64,000 nucleotides of DNA from Gnetum montanum (GCA_015680685.1 MNCI01012628.1:822977-886976); one strand, 5' to 3'; shown: positions 35,613 to 47,500, counted from the first letter of the stretch. Program-made: numbers and translations. The notes: a model not told the origin generated them from the letters alone.

Positions 35613-35771
35613 ATGCGGACCACAACATGTTTCTTCTTGATCCGCGTTTTGACAACCGCCCTACTTACGTTGGTCTTCTTGGTTGTGGCTTCTTATGAAG
35701 CTGTTTTCTTCGACTTCTTCACAACCTCTGGCTGTTTCGTCTCTAGTGTCGTTGCAGCTTGTTGTTGAAGA
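35613..35771 (+). pseudogene. Small hydrophobic ORF, unit 1 copy (shorter)
   Basis: Starts MRTTTCFFLIRVLTTALLTL, homologous to the 70-codon frame at 36,491 and offset by exactly one unit (878 bp). It ends earlier at a TGA (VVAACC then stop). The N-terminus looks like a signal peptide or single membrane segment. No family recognised. Confidence 0.35.
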
Positions 35772-36490
35772 TCTTGTTCGTTGCTATTTTTTAGCCAAAC
35801 TTCTGCGTGCATGACATTCTCTAGTATCAGACCCCTCATGTCCACCATTAAAACATGAGGGTTCCCCTAAACCCTTTGCACCCTTCGGCTCTACCTGTAG
35901 ATCCGATCTTTTGAATGTTTCATGTTCGCCTTGAAATACTGCTTTGTAATAGTTTTTTCAGTACATTGTCCCACCCCCATCTCGCCTTTGACGAGTGGGG
36001 TCTGCTCAAATTTTAATGAGCGAAAGTTTCAAATTTTAATGAGCGGGAGTTTCAAATTTTGAAGTTAGGACACTATTTATACATGTACTGGCATGCTCAT
36101 TCCCTTGCCTTTGTAGCTTCGGCTACCTAGCCGCATTGCCTAAACACACTAATAAGGGGTGAAAGTCCCCGAAAACATTTTGTGTCGCAATAGACGTTGT
36201 GCAATGCTTTGAGCTTTCTATTACCTTCTGTCTAATAGTGTTTCTGTTTTACAGTTTCTGCAGTATTTCTCTTAGCCCCCCATTCTTTTCCTTGACACAC
36301 GAGATCCAACTTAAAATTTTAAGTCCCTGAAATTTTTTCTCTCTATCTCGTTGCCTTGGAATTGTAGAGCCTTTCCTGGCAGCGTCTTTCGCTGTTCCTT
36401 GGATTCTAACCATTTTCAAATTTTTTTATTTTTGGTTAGGTTTTAATCCTTTTGCAGGTTCTTCATGGGTTTTGATGACGTTGTAGGATT

Positions 36491-36703
36491 ATGCGGACCA
36501 CAACATGTTTCTTCTTGATCCGTGTTTTGATAACCGCCCTGCTTATGTTGGTCTTCTTGGTTGTGGCTTCTTCTGAAGCTGTTTTCTTCAGCTTCTTCAC
36601 AACCTCTAGCTGTTTCTTCTCCGGTGTTGTTGCAGCTCTTCGCTCCGTTGCCGTTGAAGATCTTGTTCGTTGCTGTTTTTCAGCTGGACTTCTACGTGCA
36701 TGA
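36491..36703 (+). CDS. Small hydrophobic ORF, unit 2 copy (70 codons)
   Basis: MRTTTCFFLIRVLITALLML leads into a long hydrophobic stretch, then SVAVEDLVRCCFSAGLLRA. It would encode a small membrane or secreted peptide if expressed, with the unit's TATA-like box about 415 bp upstream (36,075). The repeat unit preserves the frame only partly (unit 1 has a premature stop), so coding is unproven and chance is a real alternative. Confidence 0.3.
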   Translation: MRTTTCFFLIRVLITALLMLVFLVVASSEAVFFSFFTTSSCFFSGVVAALRSVAVEDLVRCCFSAGLLRA

Positions 36704-37200
36704 CATTCTCTGGTGTCAGACCCCTTATGTCCACCATTAAAACATGAGGGTTCCCCTAAACCCTTTGCACCCTTCGGCTTTGCTTGTAGATCCGATGTTT
36801 TGAATGTTTCATGTTCGCCTTGAAATACTACTTTGTAATAGTTTTGTCAGTACATTGTCCCACCCCCATCTCACCTTTGACGAGTGGGGTCCGCTCAAAT
36901 TTTAATGAGCGGGAGTTTCAAATTTTGAAGCTAAGACACTATTTATACATGTACTAGCATGCTCATTCCCTTGCCTTTGTGGCTTCGGCTGCTTGGCCAC
37001 ATTGCCTAAACACACTGATGAGGGGTGAAAGTCCCCAAAAACATTTTGTGTCACAACAGACGTTGTGCAATGATTTGAGCTTTCTATTACTTTCTGTCTA
37101 ACAGTGTTTCTGTTTTACAATTTCTGCAGTATTTCTCTCAACCCCCCATTCTTTTCCTTGATGCACGAGATCCAACTTAAAATTTTAAGTCCCTAAAATT

Positions 37201-37626
37201 TTAAATTCCTGAAAACTTAAAATTTTAAGTCCCTAAAATTTTAAGTCCCTGATGAGGAGTGCAAGTCTCCAAAAACATTTTGTGTCATAATAGACATTGT
37301 GCAATGCTTTTAGCTTTCTATTACTTTTTGTTTAACAGTGTTTCTATTTTACAGTTTGTGCAGTATTTCTCTCAGCCTCCCCGTTCTTTTCCTTGACGCA
37401 CGAGATCAAATTTCTAAAATTTAAAATTTTAAGTCCCTAAAATTTTAAGTCTCTGAAAATTTTAAGTCTCTAAAATTTAAGTCTCTAAAATTTTAAGTCT
37501 CTGAAAATTTAATATTTTAAGTCTCTGAAAATTTTAAGTATTTTAAGTCTCTAAAATTTTAAATCTCTAAAAAATTTAAAATTTTAAGTCTCTGAAAATT
37601 CAAAATTTTAAGTCTCTAAAATTTTA
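37201..37626. repeat. Array tail: partial unit plus AAGTCTCTAAAATTT repeats
   Basis: 37,247-37,412 repeats the GAAAGTCC...CCTTGACGCACGAGATC part of the unit (compare 37,017-37,180). On both sides lie degenerate AAGTCTCTAAAATTTTA repeats, so the short minisatellite brackets the long units at both ends. Confidence 0.85.
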
Positions 37627-37926
37627 AGTCTCTTTTGACAATCCTTGCAACACTAAGAATAGCTTAATACTTTCTTTAATGCATTCTACTTTCTTATTCT
37701 TTACTTTAATACATTTGATTAAGCAATTTATTTTTAGTAATTAATGAACACAAGCACGACCACTTCAAGCATTCATATAGTACTTGGTAACCTAGCAACG
37801 CTTAACGTTTGATAGCCCAGTAGTGTTATATCTGTTCAAGATGTGTCTAGAAAAGTGGTGCGGTTACTTATGTTAGGCTAGCTAGGCAATGGACATTAGT
37901 TTCAATCTACTATACCCTTTATTCTT
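37627..37926 (+). repeat. Truncated 3' LTR of the plus-strand gypsy element
   Basis: Matches 30,737-31,040 of the 5' LTR throughout, for example CAATCCTTGCARCACTAAG and GGCTAGCTAGGCAATRGACA. It is cut at both ends: U3 and TATA are missing on the left (replaced by the minisatellite) and the end of U5 is missing on the right (helicase sequence starts). Confidence 0.88.
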
Positions 37927-37953
37927 GGTTTCTAGCATATCAGAAGAGGAAAA

Positions 37954-38675
37954 AGCCTTTATGAAGATTATAATTTCTTGGCTGCTCAAATGAATCTTCC
38001 ATCCACTTCGACTGGATTAGATAGTTTTGAAGAATCAATGCATTTATATGATATGAAGGATAAAGTCCAATCACACAGTAAGAAGATGTTGTAAATAATG
38101 CAAAGACCCATTGCTATGTGTGTAGCAGATAAAGATCCCCGTGGATTCAGAATCTCAAATGATGACGATGATGATCTTGAGTGATCTATGCTTATATGTG
38201 AAGGTGCAAGGGCTATGCTCATAGTTAACCTTTGGCCTAAAGCAAGATTGGTAAATGGTGCACTTGGCACGATTCACAGTATTATGTATCGTCCAAGTAA
38301 ACAACCACCTACATTACCATCGTACATTGTTATTGATTTTAACTCCTACATTAGATGTCCCTTTGATAATGGTAATTCTCATTATGTGTCAGTTATACCT
38401 ATGGTCCAAGGAGCATCATGTTAGTTATTGTTACAGTTGGCATGGGCCATGACTATTCATAAATCTCAGTGAATGATACTAGATAAGGCTACTATTAACA
38501 TTAGTTCAAGAGAAGTTATGGGTCTAACACTTGTTGCATTATCTAGAGTCAAGACCATTGATTTTTTGAAGATTCATCCTCCTTTCTCTATGTAGAGATA
38601 TAGAAATATTTCAAATGCTAAACATCTTCATAGTAGAATTTCACAGGAAGTTCATTTTACTCAATTGGAGGATTA
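37954..38675 (+). pseudogene. PIF1-like DNA helicase, C-terminal relic
   Basis: One plus-strand frame, about 240 codons with about seven stops, spells the C-terminal half of a PIF1-family superfamily-1B helicase: YEDYNFLAAQMNLPS, then GARAMLIVNLWPKARLVNGA (the leader to motif IV/V that gives the NG...GT signature), then LAWAMTIHKSQ (motif V), then GLTLVALSRVK (motif VI). The N-terminal Walker A half is missing. Such sequences occur in Helitron transposons and as stand-alone plant PIF1-like copies. No Helitron end (CTRR hairpin) was identified nearby. Stops include TAG/TGA at positions where Gln or Gly is expected. Confidence 0.85.
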
Positions 38676-38910
38676 GGCATATTGAGTTCACACTTATCAC
38701 TGTATTTTGCCTTTTGCTCAATCTTATTCTACAACTCTATATATATTATTTGGAATGCAAATAGTAATGTTATTTAAATAATTTTATTAATATTTTAACA
38801 ACTTCAACATTTATACTTATGTCCTTTATAATGAAAATTGATAACATAAAAACTTAAAAAATAAATTAAATTCTACTCATTGCCCACGAAACTACTTCAC
38901 TAGCTTAGAT

Positions 38911-38931
38911 ATATATATATATATATATATA
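38911..38931. repeat. (AT)n microsatellite
   Basis: About ten AT dinucleotides, ending at the left end of the foldback element. Confidence 0.95.
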
Positions 38932-39293
38932 TCAATTAGCTGAGATGATTTTAACCAAGCTTGACTACTGGACGAGGTAACAAGATAACTAAAAATGGAA
39001 TCACTCATCCCTCCTCTATTTCTCTACCACTTACCCATTTTAGTTTTACCCTCTTGGTCAAGTTTGTTTTGTCTTTGTTTATTCATGGCATTTTTAAGAA
39101 ATAAATCTCTCACATAAATAATAGCTCAAAAACATCATGAACAAACAAAGACAGAAAAAACTTGATCAAAAGGGTAAAACTAAATTGAGTAAGTGGAAGA
39201 GAAACATAAGAGGGATGAGTAATTCCATTTTTTGTTATCTTGTTACCTCATCCAGTAGTTAGGCTTGGTTAAAATGATCTCAACCAATTGATA
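38930..39293. mobile_element. Foldback/MITE-like inverted-repeat element
   Basis: Left arm about 38,930-39,088, right arm about 39,135-39,293, spacer about 46 bp. The right arm read in reverse complement repeats the left arm over about 155 bp with scattered changes: TATCAATTRGYTGAGATSATTT at the tip, GGTAACAAGATAAC, ATGGAATYACTCATCCCTC, and GTCTTTGTTTRTTCATG at the inner end. It has no coding capacity. The target duplication is unclear because the left flank is an AT microsatellite. A single unresolved base (n) is at 39,298. Confidence 0.88.
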
Positions 39294-41194
39294 GAAANCT
39301 TCATTGACCATTTCTTTCTATCCTTCATTAATTTGGATTTGTCATGGACTGGATTATGTTTTTTCTTTACAGGAAATTTGAAGGCATGGTTTGTTATTCA
39401 TTCTTATACCTTTCAAAAAAAATTTAATTAATTGATATTATTCTAACGTTGCTTACCATATTTGACCTTGTTTTAACATTGCATGCTATATTTTACTTTT
39501 TTTTAACCTCATTTTACTTTGTTTTTACCTTATTTTACTTTGTTTCTACCTCATTTTACCTTGTTTCATCTAGTGTTGCCTTGTTTTTCCTTGTTGTAAC
39601 CTTATGTTGCCTTGATTTGTTTTGACCTATTTTTCTTTATTGTGCCTTATTATTATAGTATTTTTCATTAGTTTAACTCCATTTAGCAAAAGTATATCAT
39701 GCAAATGTCACTTCACATGCTTATGTTGATATGTAAGATTGAGCTATGGAAATCTAGGTACAATTCAACTTATCTTAGGGCCAAAGTAGATCCTTCTAGT
39801 GATGTCAATCAATCAAACAACCTTGAATACTTTAACCTTGAGCTAGGAAGCCTTTTGACTATATAGCCTTAATGCCATGGAGTGGTCTCACTACTCTTGA
39901 CCTTGAGGCCAAAACGTCATAGAAGATTCCCTAGTGGAATTCTCCATTTCAATCTACATTGGTGAGGAGAAAAACCCTGAAACCATGCTTCTCACTAGAA
40001 CCTTAGTTTGCTCAAACATCACCAAAGTCCTACAAGGTAACATGAAAACCTTCACATGGTCTTAATTACATCTAACACCAACACATTTGCCTTTAGTGTT
40101 GTTGACCTTTATTTGCATATTTGAACAAGTGCTTGATGTTGATGGAACTCGTAGCCTTTGACAAGTGATCATGCATGACCTTATATCTCTCTTTGGCACC
40201 TCAAAGCACATCAAACTTTGTATGAATGTGTAAAGTAAGAAACAAGGTTCTCATGTTCTATCAATTGTAACTAATAGTGGCCTATATTTGCTTGTTGTCT
40301 CATGTAACCCCATGTAACCTCTTGTAATCACATGTATTGTTTGACTTGTTTTCTAATCCTCTTGGAGTTTTGTTTGCAGGATGAGCCTAAAGTCATTGCA
40401 AACTTGTGACTCATCATAGTAGTGAGTTACCACGTGATCTCAATGCATGATATTTAAGTAGCTTCTTTAATCTTACCAATAATTCTTGCCTTATATCATC
40501 TCCATTACCTCTTCATAGTCATCCATCAACTTTAGCCTCTCATAATCTTGCCAACGATGAAAGCATAAGTTTAACATTCATGCACCATGACCATGTAACA
40601 TCTTTGACATGCTCCATCAAAAAGTTCACTAAATCAAACACACTTCATTCAATGAGAAAACAAAAGTTTAGCCCTAGCAATGAAACCCAAAGAAGGTTTT
40701 ACTCTTGCAAAAACACACATCAAGAAAAAGGGGGAGGATGCCAAGAAAGCCAAGATGCCAATATATTTTAAAGTTAAACAAATGACTTGAAATAAAATGA
40801 ACAATCCAAGTGGCTAAAAGAAGCCAATACCAAAGCACTGGTTTCTCCAAACCTAAACATCATTGAATAACCAACAGTTCAAGCAAAAAGCATGAAAATC
40901 TTCCCATTTAGAAAAATATATCACTACCATGCCATAACCATAATGTCAAAACATTTGGAGTCCATTGTTACCCCACTTGACCATTTTCTTATAACCAACA
41001 TAGCCATTATCTTACCCCAAATTCTTCTCATTCCATTATGACCTTATTTCATTATTGTAAGCACTCTTTGGTATGATTCAATAGTTGTAGAATCAAGTGT
41101 GGAGAGAGAGTGTTGGTGATGAATCCATAGTAGGGTTTCACATGCTTTCTTGATGTCTCTCAGGTTAACCCTCAAAGCATCAACAAAGAGGGGC
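39294..41194. other. No gene recognised; T-rich short repeats at 39,460-39,650
   Basis: 39,460-39,650 holds degenerate repeats of TTTTACCTTGTTT / TTTTACTTTGTTT, unit about 13-16 bp. The rest is ordinary AT-rich sequence; the 63-codon frame at 40,580 has no recognisable motif. Confidence 0.5.
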
Positions 41195-41683
41195 TAATAA
41201 AACATCTCAGGAAAATTCATAAGGCCAACAAAAGGTCTAATAGCAAAAATCTGAATTGTAACTTGATAGGAATTCAAGAGTAGACATAATTACCTTATTT
41301 TTCCATCAAAAATCCTACCCTGTGGCCTTCATTTGGAAAAATGTTTAGTCATTTTTAATTTGTAAAAATGAAATTTACAACCCACATGCTATGAATTCCA
41401 TTTATCCTAGCATGTAAAAGCCAAAATACTAATTATGCTATAAAAATAGTATTTTGCCTTACATGCTACACATTCCAATCCCACATGCTTTGGTAGTGTG
41501 TGGTACTTGGATCCTTGATCCATATGATGTATTTTTGGCCCAAAACATAATGTAATGCTCAAATGAGCATATGAAACTATAACGAATGCCAACACAACAA
41601 ATCTGAGGCCTATTTATACCAGATCAAGCATCATTTTTTGGATATTTTGGGCATATTTTACAAAGAGTTCACTTGATAGCAAC
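41195..41683. repeat. Dispersed repeat R, copy B, part 1
   Basis: Aligns with 9,393-9,880 (CTCAGGAAAATTCAT..., GATAGGAATTCAA, AATCCTACCCTGTG). It is interrupted at 41,684 by the gypsy derivative and resumes at 48,540. Confidence 0.8.
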
Positions 41684-42746
41684 TGATGAGTGGTGAGATA
41701 CCCCTACACTCAACCATATGAATATGATCGTAGCAATCGCGATCCAGTCGAATTCCACAGACTAAGTGCCTACACGCCCCATGGAACACTTAGGGTTAAT
41801 CGTTCGTTGTCTTCCTAGACTTACTTGTAGTTGTCACGGTGTATGGTTAAGTAAGTCCGAGGTATATGATTTTTATAGTTTTTATGGTTTTATGTCTCCT
41901 ATGCTATTGAGGTGAAGGATTGAGAAACTAATTACTAACTCTAACTAATGAACTAAGTCTAAATTAACCTAGCGTCAGCATCCGTTCCCACTTACCGTAC
42001 ACACCCTGAACCGATGCAACCATGACTACCAAACGCTAATCATTGTTGGGATCACCATGCATAACACACGTGCTCGAAGTGGTTGTACTGAGGCACTTAA
42101 CTAGGAGGAAAGGGTAAGAGAATCTAATCTAGCCTAAGTGCGATGAGCATCTGTTTCTTGATCATCCGTACACATCCTTAACTGCTCGTAATCAAGTCGT
42201 ACTCATTTCGCGTTACTAGGAGATAAGGGTGAGAGAGAAAGCAATAAATAACAAAGTGAATGCTGCAATGATGAAGTAATCTTGATCTTTATTGCCAATC
42301 ATGTGCGCATCCAAGTACGTCACACTCGAATAAAGAATGTTGTACAATTACATTCACCACACTGCGGGTAGACATGGAAAGATAAAATCCTAATTAGCCT
42401 ATTCCATGCACTGCAAGGTTTATCCAAGAAGCTCATCTTTATTGTCATACACAGCTTGTGTTCAAGTACAATGTTACTCGAATAAAGATCCATTTACTTT
42501 AGGACTCCTACTATGGGCACATGGAAAATATTCTATCTCTAGAATGATCAATCTGCTAGAGTTTTCCTACTTCTACCCTAGGATGAGGAAACAAGGGAGA
42601 GCTACCTCTTATTTATAGATATGACGGCACACCGCAATATCGCGTACACAAAATCGTAGGGGACGACATGATATCGTGGTGGCCGCGATATCACATACAT
42701 GATATTGTATGGGATGCGATATCGCGGCCGCAATCGTGTCTCATCA
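41684..42746 (-). repeat. 3' LTR of the pol-deleted element (chimeric)
   Basis: 1,063 bp, plus-strand ends TGATGAGTGG and CTCATCA. It contains two successive R-like segments. One (about 42,270-42,385) resembles the LTR at 55,278; the other (about 42,400-42,560) resembles the LTRs at 15,972 and 26,262. Each has its own AATAAAGA, complementary-strand AAAGAT and TTATTCGAGT-type landmarks. TATAAATAAGAGG is the complement of about 42,605-42,617. Confidence 0.88.
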
Positions 42747-42760
42747 TACCCCCATGACTG
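42747..42760 (-). promoter_or_regulatory. Polypurine tract
   Basis: CAGTCATGGGGGTA on the minus strand directly before the 3' LTR. A second identical core is at about 43,317-43,326. Confidence 0.8.
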
Positions 42761-44528
42761 AATGAAAACTCGTCCTCGAGTTACCTACAAAATATTGGGA
42801 AGGTATGGGATTATTGACTGAATGGAACTAATGGGATGACTTGTGAACAGATCATCATTACAAGACTTGACAAAACTGGTATTCATGACAACAAGAGTGA
42901 ACATCTTATTACATTGACATCAGGCCTCATTTGGCAGCTGAGAAAGAGAGAGAGAAAGAAGTGTTGCTGCTGCCAATGCCAAGATTGTGCCTGTCGTTGC
43001 CCATCCGTGAGCACACCATCAATCTTACTCCTTGCATTGCTACTTCCAACACTGCTCCATTTCAAGTGTTTGCTCCAGATCCAATTCGTTGTTGTATGAT
43101 CGCCATCTGCACACACAACACAATCTTATATTAGCAAGGGTAAATGAATCATCATGTAATTAATACCTTGCTTCGATGTAAGTCCATTGGCTAGGTTGTG
43201 GTATGGCTGATTACGGATATAGAGATATAATATTGATGACTACCGAAGGTGTATGGGTTAGGAAAAAATCAAAAAAATTCAAGGCTAAGAGAAAAGTGAA
43301 AAAATCAGGCCCCGTACCCCCATGACTAATCGTGAACCTCCAGTAGTGTTAGAATGGTGAAAGAAAAGGAGTAAGAAAGATAGATAAAAAGAGATAACTA
43401 TACCATCGATGAAATGGATGTCAAAATGGAAATGAACAAAATAAAAAATAAAAATTAATTGCAAAAATGTTAGGGAAAAGAAGTTAATTGGTGCACCAAA
43501 GAGGGATGTCAGTGGGTCCTCCCCAAAGTAGGCTCACGCCCTTAATGCCCTAACAAGCCCACATTCAAAGAGTTCGTAGGCTTTGGGAATGTCATTTGGA
43601 ACAAGAGTTAAAGTCTTAACCACAAGAATTTATCAAAAAGAAAACAATGCATCAACCAAAATATATACACTAATGATACAACCAGCAATGAGGTGTACAA
43701 TGGAGAGAAGGATGAAGAGAAGAGAATGGAATGGAGTCCCAAGAACAAGGTGGTGTACAGCCCCTTGTGTAGTTTATGATTAAAGTGAATTAGTAGGTCC
43801 CATTCCAATTACGGCCTCAAACCAACCACATCCAGTGACTTCGCATCAATGCATTCGGCCAATCCATCCTCTTGAAGCAACAAGAATGCCTTCACCCAAG
43901 AGTCACCACCATTCTGACGAAACAAGGAGGAGAGAATGGGAAGCAAGAAGGCCCTTAGTTAGAGGGAACGTTTTTAGTTCCATAACCAGTGCTTGTAGCC
44001 CAAATCATTATTTCATCTAAGGGGTGTGCTTTGAATTCTCACTTTTCTCTTTTCTCTTTTTTTTCTCTTTTTATTTTATTTTATTTTATGTGCGTGAGAA
44101 CCACACCATGCAAAGACTTCTTATTTTTATTAACTCAGCTTCCGATAATTGGGTAACATCGGAATGGTAAGAAAACTCAAGAAGAAAAAATCCAAGCACA
44201 CAAGAGAATGGCCAACACAAAAGCATCAAGTTCCCTTGAAGTCACACCCTTTTCAATCCTTGAGTCCTTCCTTAGTTTGAGAAATTCCTAGTCACCGATT
44301 CGTTAAAGTTCTTATTTTGAAGAGGACTGTACATTTCCAAGCCGAGAGAGACCACAGAAATTGGTGGATGGATGGATGAAGTGATCTCATTGCCTGCCAT
44401 ATCAAAAGGAACATACCTTAGTATCAACATCATGACTTAAAGGTAAAAAAGAAACATTAGCAATCAATATGAAAATAGTTCATACCATCATGGAGAACAC
44501 TTATTGATGACAAACTTACAAGGTGGAT

Positions 44529-44562
<34 letters not shown>

Positions 44563-44798
44563 GAAAAGTATAACAATGATGTAAAACAAAAATAAGAAAA
44601 GATAAAGAAATTTGTAAAATAAAAATGTGTAAAACAAAAATGTGTAAGACAAAAACTTGTAAAACAAAAATGTGAAAAAAAAAGCTTAAAAGAACTGAGG
44701 GCCCCATATGATTAGCATAGTTGGCCATCTCCCCCATGACTGAGTGGAAAGGGAGAGATCCAAAATAATGAGCGCCTATTTGAATTTCTTAAAAGTTT
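42761..44798 (-). other. 3' non-coding region of the pol-deleted element
   Basis: Homologous to 16,951-19,960, but with only one copy of the block that is duplicated around the N gap there (here 43,558-44,040). It contains a (CA)n run at 44,529-44,557 and a tandem GTAAAACAAAAATGT repeat at 44,610-44,678. No gene. Confidence 0.7.
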
Positions 44799-45761
44799 TC
44801 AACTTCTCCCAATTGATGATCTTAGATTAAGGGGTGGAAGCTGGCAACACTCATATTCAAATGTATCTATGCCTTTGTTATTGGCATGGTTTGTCTCCTC
44901 AGTTCGTTCCACGCATATTTTTCGGTTGCTCTTTCGAGTAGCTGTCAACCACGGGGTGTCTACTACTTGTTGTGTGGTTGCTACATATAGGCATCTTTGT
45001 TTCAAAGTTTCAAGGGCACACCTGTTGCATGGAGGTATTTCCTCCATGTCATCACCCAATGAATCACTGTATGTGATGCATGGAACTTCCTCTTCTCGAT
45101 CTTTCCATAAATGTTTATCTTAGAAATTTCCAAGGAAAGATCACGAATGCCTAGGCATGCATCTACTGTGCTCAGCCATGCTCTTTCCATTATAACTGGG
45201 AAGTCCCCTTTGTCATTGTTAACCTCAATCACTAGGAAATTAGCTGGGTAAGACCAACCACACACAGTGGTAACAATGTCCTCTACCAATCCCAAGGGAA
45301 TGGTGATGGACTGGTCTACCAGCTCTAGTTGAATATTGCTCTTCTTAAGTTGGGGTAGGTTCTAGGCGTGATATCTCTTGTGAAATTAAGTTGACTCCAG
45401 AACCTGAGTCAAGAAGAGCCTTATGTGGTTCATTCCCGGTAATTTGTAAATAGATTAAGGAACTCCCAGGGTCAATTAGTTTCCTGGGAAGGTGGTCTAC
45501 CTTGATCCAGTCGATTACGGTATGTGTTAACATAACCGTCTGCGTTAAGCTCTGTTGTTGGATGGAAGGGTGCTCCGAAGTTTTGTTTGTTGAAGGAGCA
45601 TACCTAAACTCAACCTCTTGTTCTTGTGAGAGCTTGTCTGGGCTTCTGGTTCTGAAGAAAGGTCTTCTCTTTTTACAGTTGTCAGAACCAGCAGCGGGTT
45701 GAATTTTTACTGATCTCGTAGTGTGGCATTGCTGCGATTGAGTGGGGAGTTCCCCTTGCAT
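44799..45761 (-). pseudogene. Linker and protease relic
   Basis: The protease has ALLDSGSGVNLIS near 45,375-45,415 (DSG kept), then after a frame change GLVEDIVTTVCGWSYPANF and FPVIMERAWLSTVDACLG near 45,155-45,210. The linker piece NRCALETLKQRCLYVATTQQ follows. Frameshifts separate the pieces (three frames used between 44,799 and 45,761). Confidence 0.8.
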
Positions 45762-45789
45762 TGTTGGAGCAGGAGGTGTTATGGGAACT

Positions 45790-47375
45790 ACTTGTGGAAG
45801 AGGTGTGGATGGATTAGAAGAATGGTATGGGTATGGAGGAGAAGGAGTCCTTTTAAAGTACTCTCAAACTTGGAGTGATGTTGGGGAGTTGTGTGACCCA
45901 TAGAGTCACTTGAAGAAACCGGCTGCTGTACATAATAACCAAAGAACTTAGATCTGACTATGCCTAAATTCTGATAACCTCCCTTGGGCATAAGTCCCAA
46001 GGGTTCTCCTAGTCTCATACCTTAGCCCATCTACGATGTGGCGAAGTTGATCCCGCTGTGCGTAACCATGACCCGGGCAACGATGTAACAATGTGTAGTA
46101 TTAGGCCATGGCAGCATCCAAGGGTTCATGAGTACCTTTCTTCCATCCTTGGATCTACTTATGCAAGTTAGACACTCTAGAGTATGTTTGATACTTATCA
46201 TTGAACAGTTCTAACATCGTACTCCACCTCCTGATGGTTTCTAGTTCTAAGGACCGGTACCAGCTCTCTGCTTCCTTAATGAGTGTCCTGGGAAACAACT
46301 TAAGTTTTTGCCCCTTGTTCTCAATGTTTTGCAAGGCGCAGGCATCGTGGAATGCCTGTAAATGCTATTGTGGATCAGCGTTGTATCCTCCCTCAAAGTG
46401 TGGGATGTTTTTCATGTCTAAACACTTGATCCGACTATCTTTAAAATGCCTTTTGGGGATTCTTACTATCTTCGCTATATCGAGCATACTTCGGGTTACA
46501 AGTAGGGGCTCGTCATGATCATCTCTTTCATGATGCCTGTGATGTCTTCATTGTTCCCTACTTTCCCTTCATTCCCTTCGTTCATGCCCTTTTCCTCTCT
46601 CTCAACTCTCTCATCGAGGTCTCTCATCCTTCCTACCTCTATCCTCACCATTACGTTCATGATGGATGTGCCCAGATGTGGAAGGAGAGGATGAGTGGTG
46701 AGATGAAGGGGAAGAAGAAGGGGAACCATCACCATGATGATGTTTCTTGCCTTCTCTTCAGTTGCTTCGGCCCCAATCGTGATGACGATCTAAGTACCCA
46801 TCCTTATTATGAGCTGTTGTTCCCTCTGTGAACAGTTGGCATTCACGGGGGTCAAAACTAGTGTTATGTATTATTAAGCATAGGTTTTGATACCCAACCT
46901 CCTCACCATCGTTAGGAGGGGGAACATCATTTGTTAGAGAATCCGTGATAATGGGTTCCTCATCTCCTATTTCGCTAAGGATGTGCGGACCTTTGTCCTT
47001 CATCAGTGTATGTTGGCTCTCCTGCCTTGAGTCTCGAATATGTTGTGCTTCTGTGGGATGATAATCCCTCATGTCAAAGTCTTCCGCAACGTATTAAGCA
47101 TATAATTCTGTCATGCCTATCTGTGCCAAAGCACGGAAGAGCATGTTAGAGACTGATCAATCTGGGGGTAACACAATGTTACCTTGCAAATCTCTCCATC
47201 GCAACTATTCGTCTTGATGGAGAATAAAGGTAAAGTTTGGAATATACTCATCAGGATGAGTATAGACTATTCGATATTGTTTAGGACTTGGCTGATTTCG
47301 GTTATGTGTTTTTGATTATCAACTGTTTCGTGTATTATCCCTAGGTGGTGAGTTTCTTTTGTTAGAAGAAGACAT
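45790..47375 (-). pseudogene. Gag relic with internal deletion
   Basis: The ATG at 47,375 matches the gag start of the other family members. RDYHPTEAQHIRDSRQESQH (47,015-47,072) and the DVPPPNDGEEVGYQNL block (46,875-46,925) are clear. The gag core includes YQTYSRVS-like sequence near 46,180 and the TLGTYAQG equivalent near 45,985. About 700 bp encoding the C-terminal gag with the Cys/His cluster is missing at about 45,995. Confidence 0.8.
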
Positions 47376-47500
47376 TTTTATCGGTGTGCTAATTACCATT
47401 ATATAATAATAATTTTTTTTCTTGATTAACCTGAAGGTTTGTTTAGGCTCCCAACGATGTAAGTAATATCCTATGTTCTATTCAACGCACAAACACTTAG

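Larger units (their letters stand above)
35142..37200. repeat. Tandem array of about 870-bp units
   Basis: Three copies, the last truncated. The anchor GACACTATTTATACATGTAC occurs at 35,191, 36,069 and 36,935, giving periods of 878 and 866 bp. Each unit holds a TATA-like CTATTTATACATG, a short stem GGGGTGAAAGTCCCC, a CTGCAGTATTTCTCTCAG block and, in the two complete copies, an open frame starting MRTTTCFFLIRVL. The unit resembles an LTR or small retroelement in having a TATA and polarity, but I find no primer site. It sits inside the truncated gypsy element. Confidence 0.88.
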
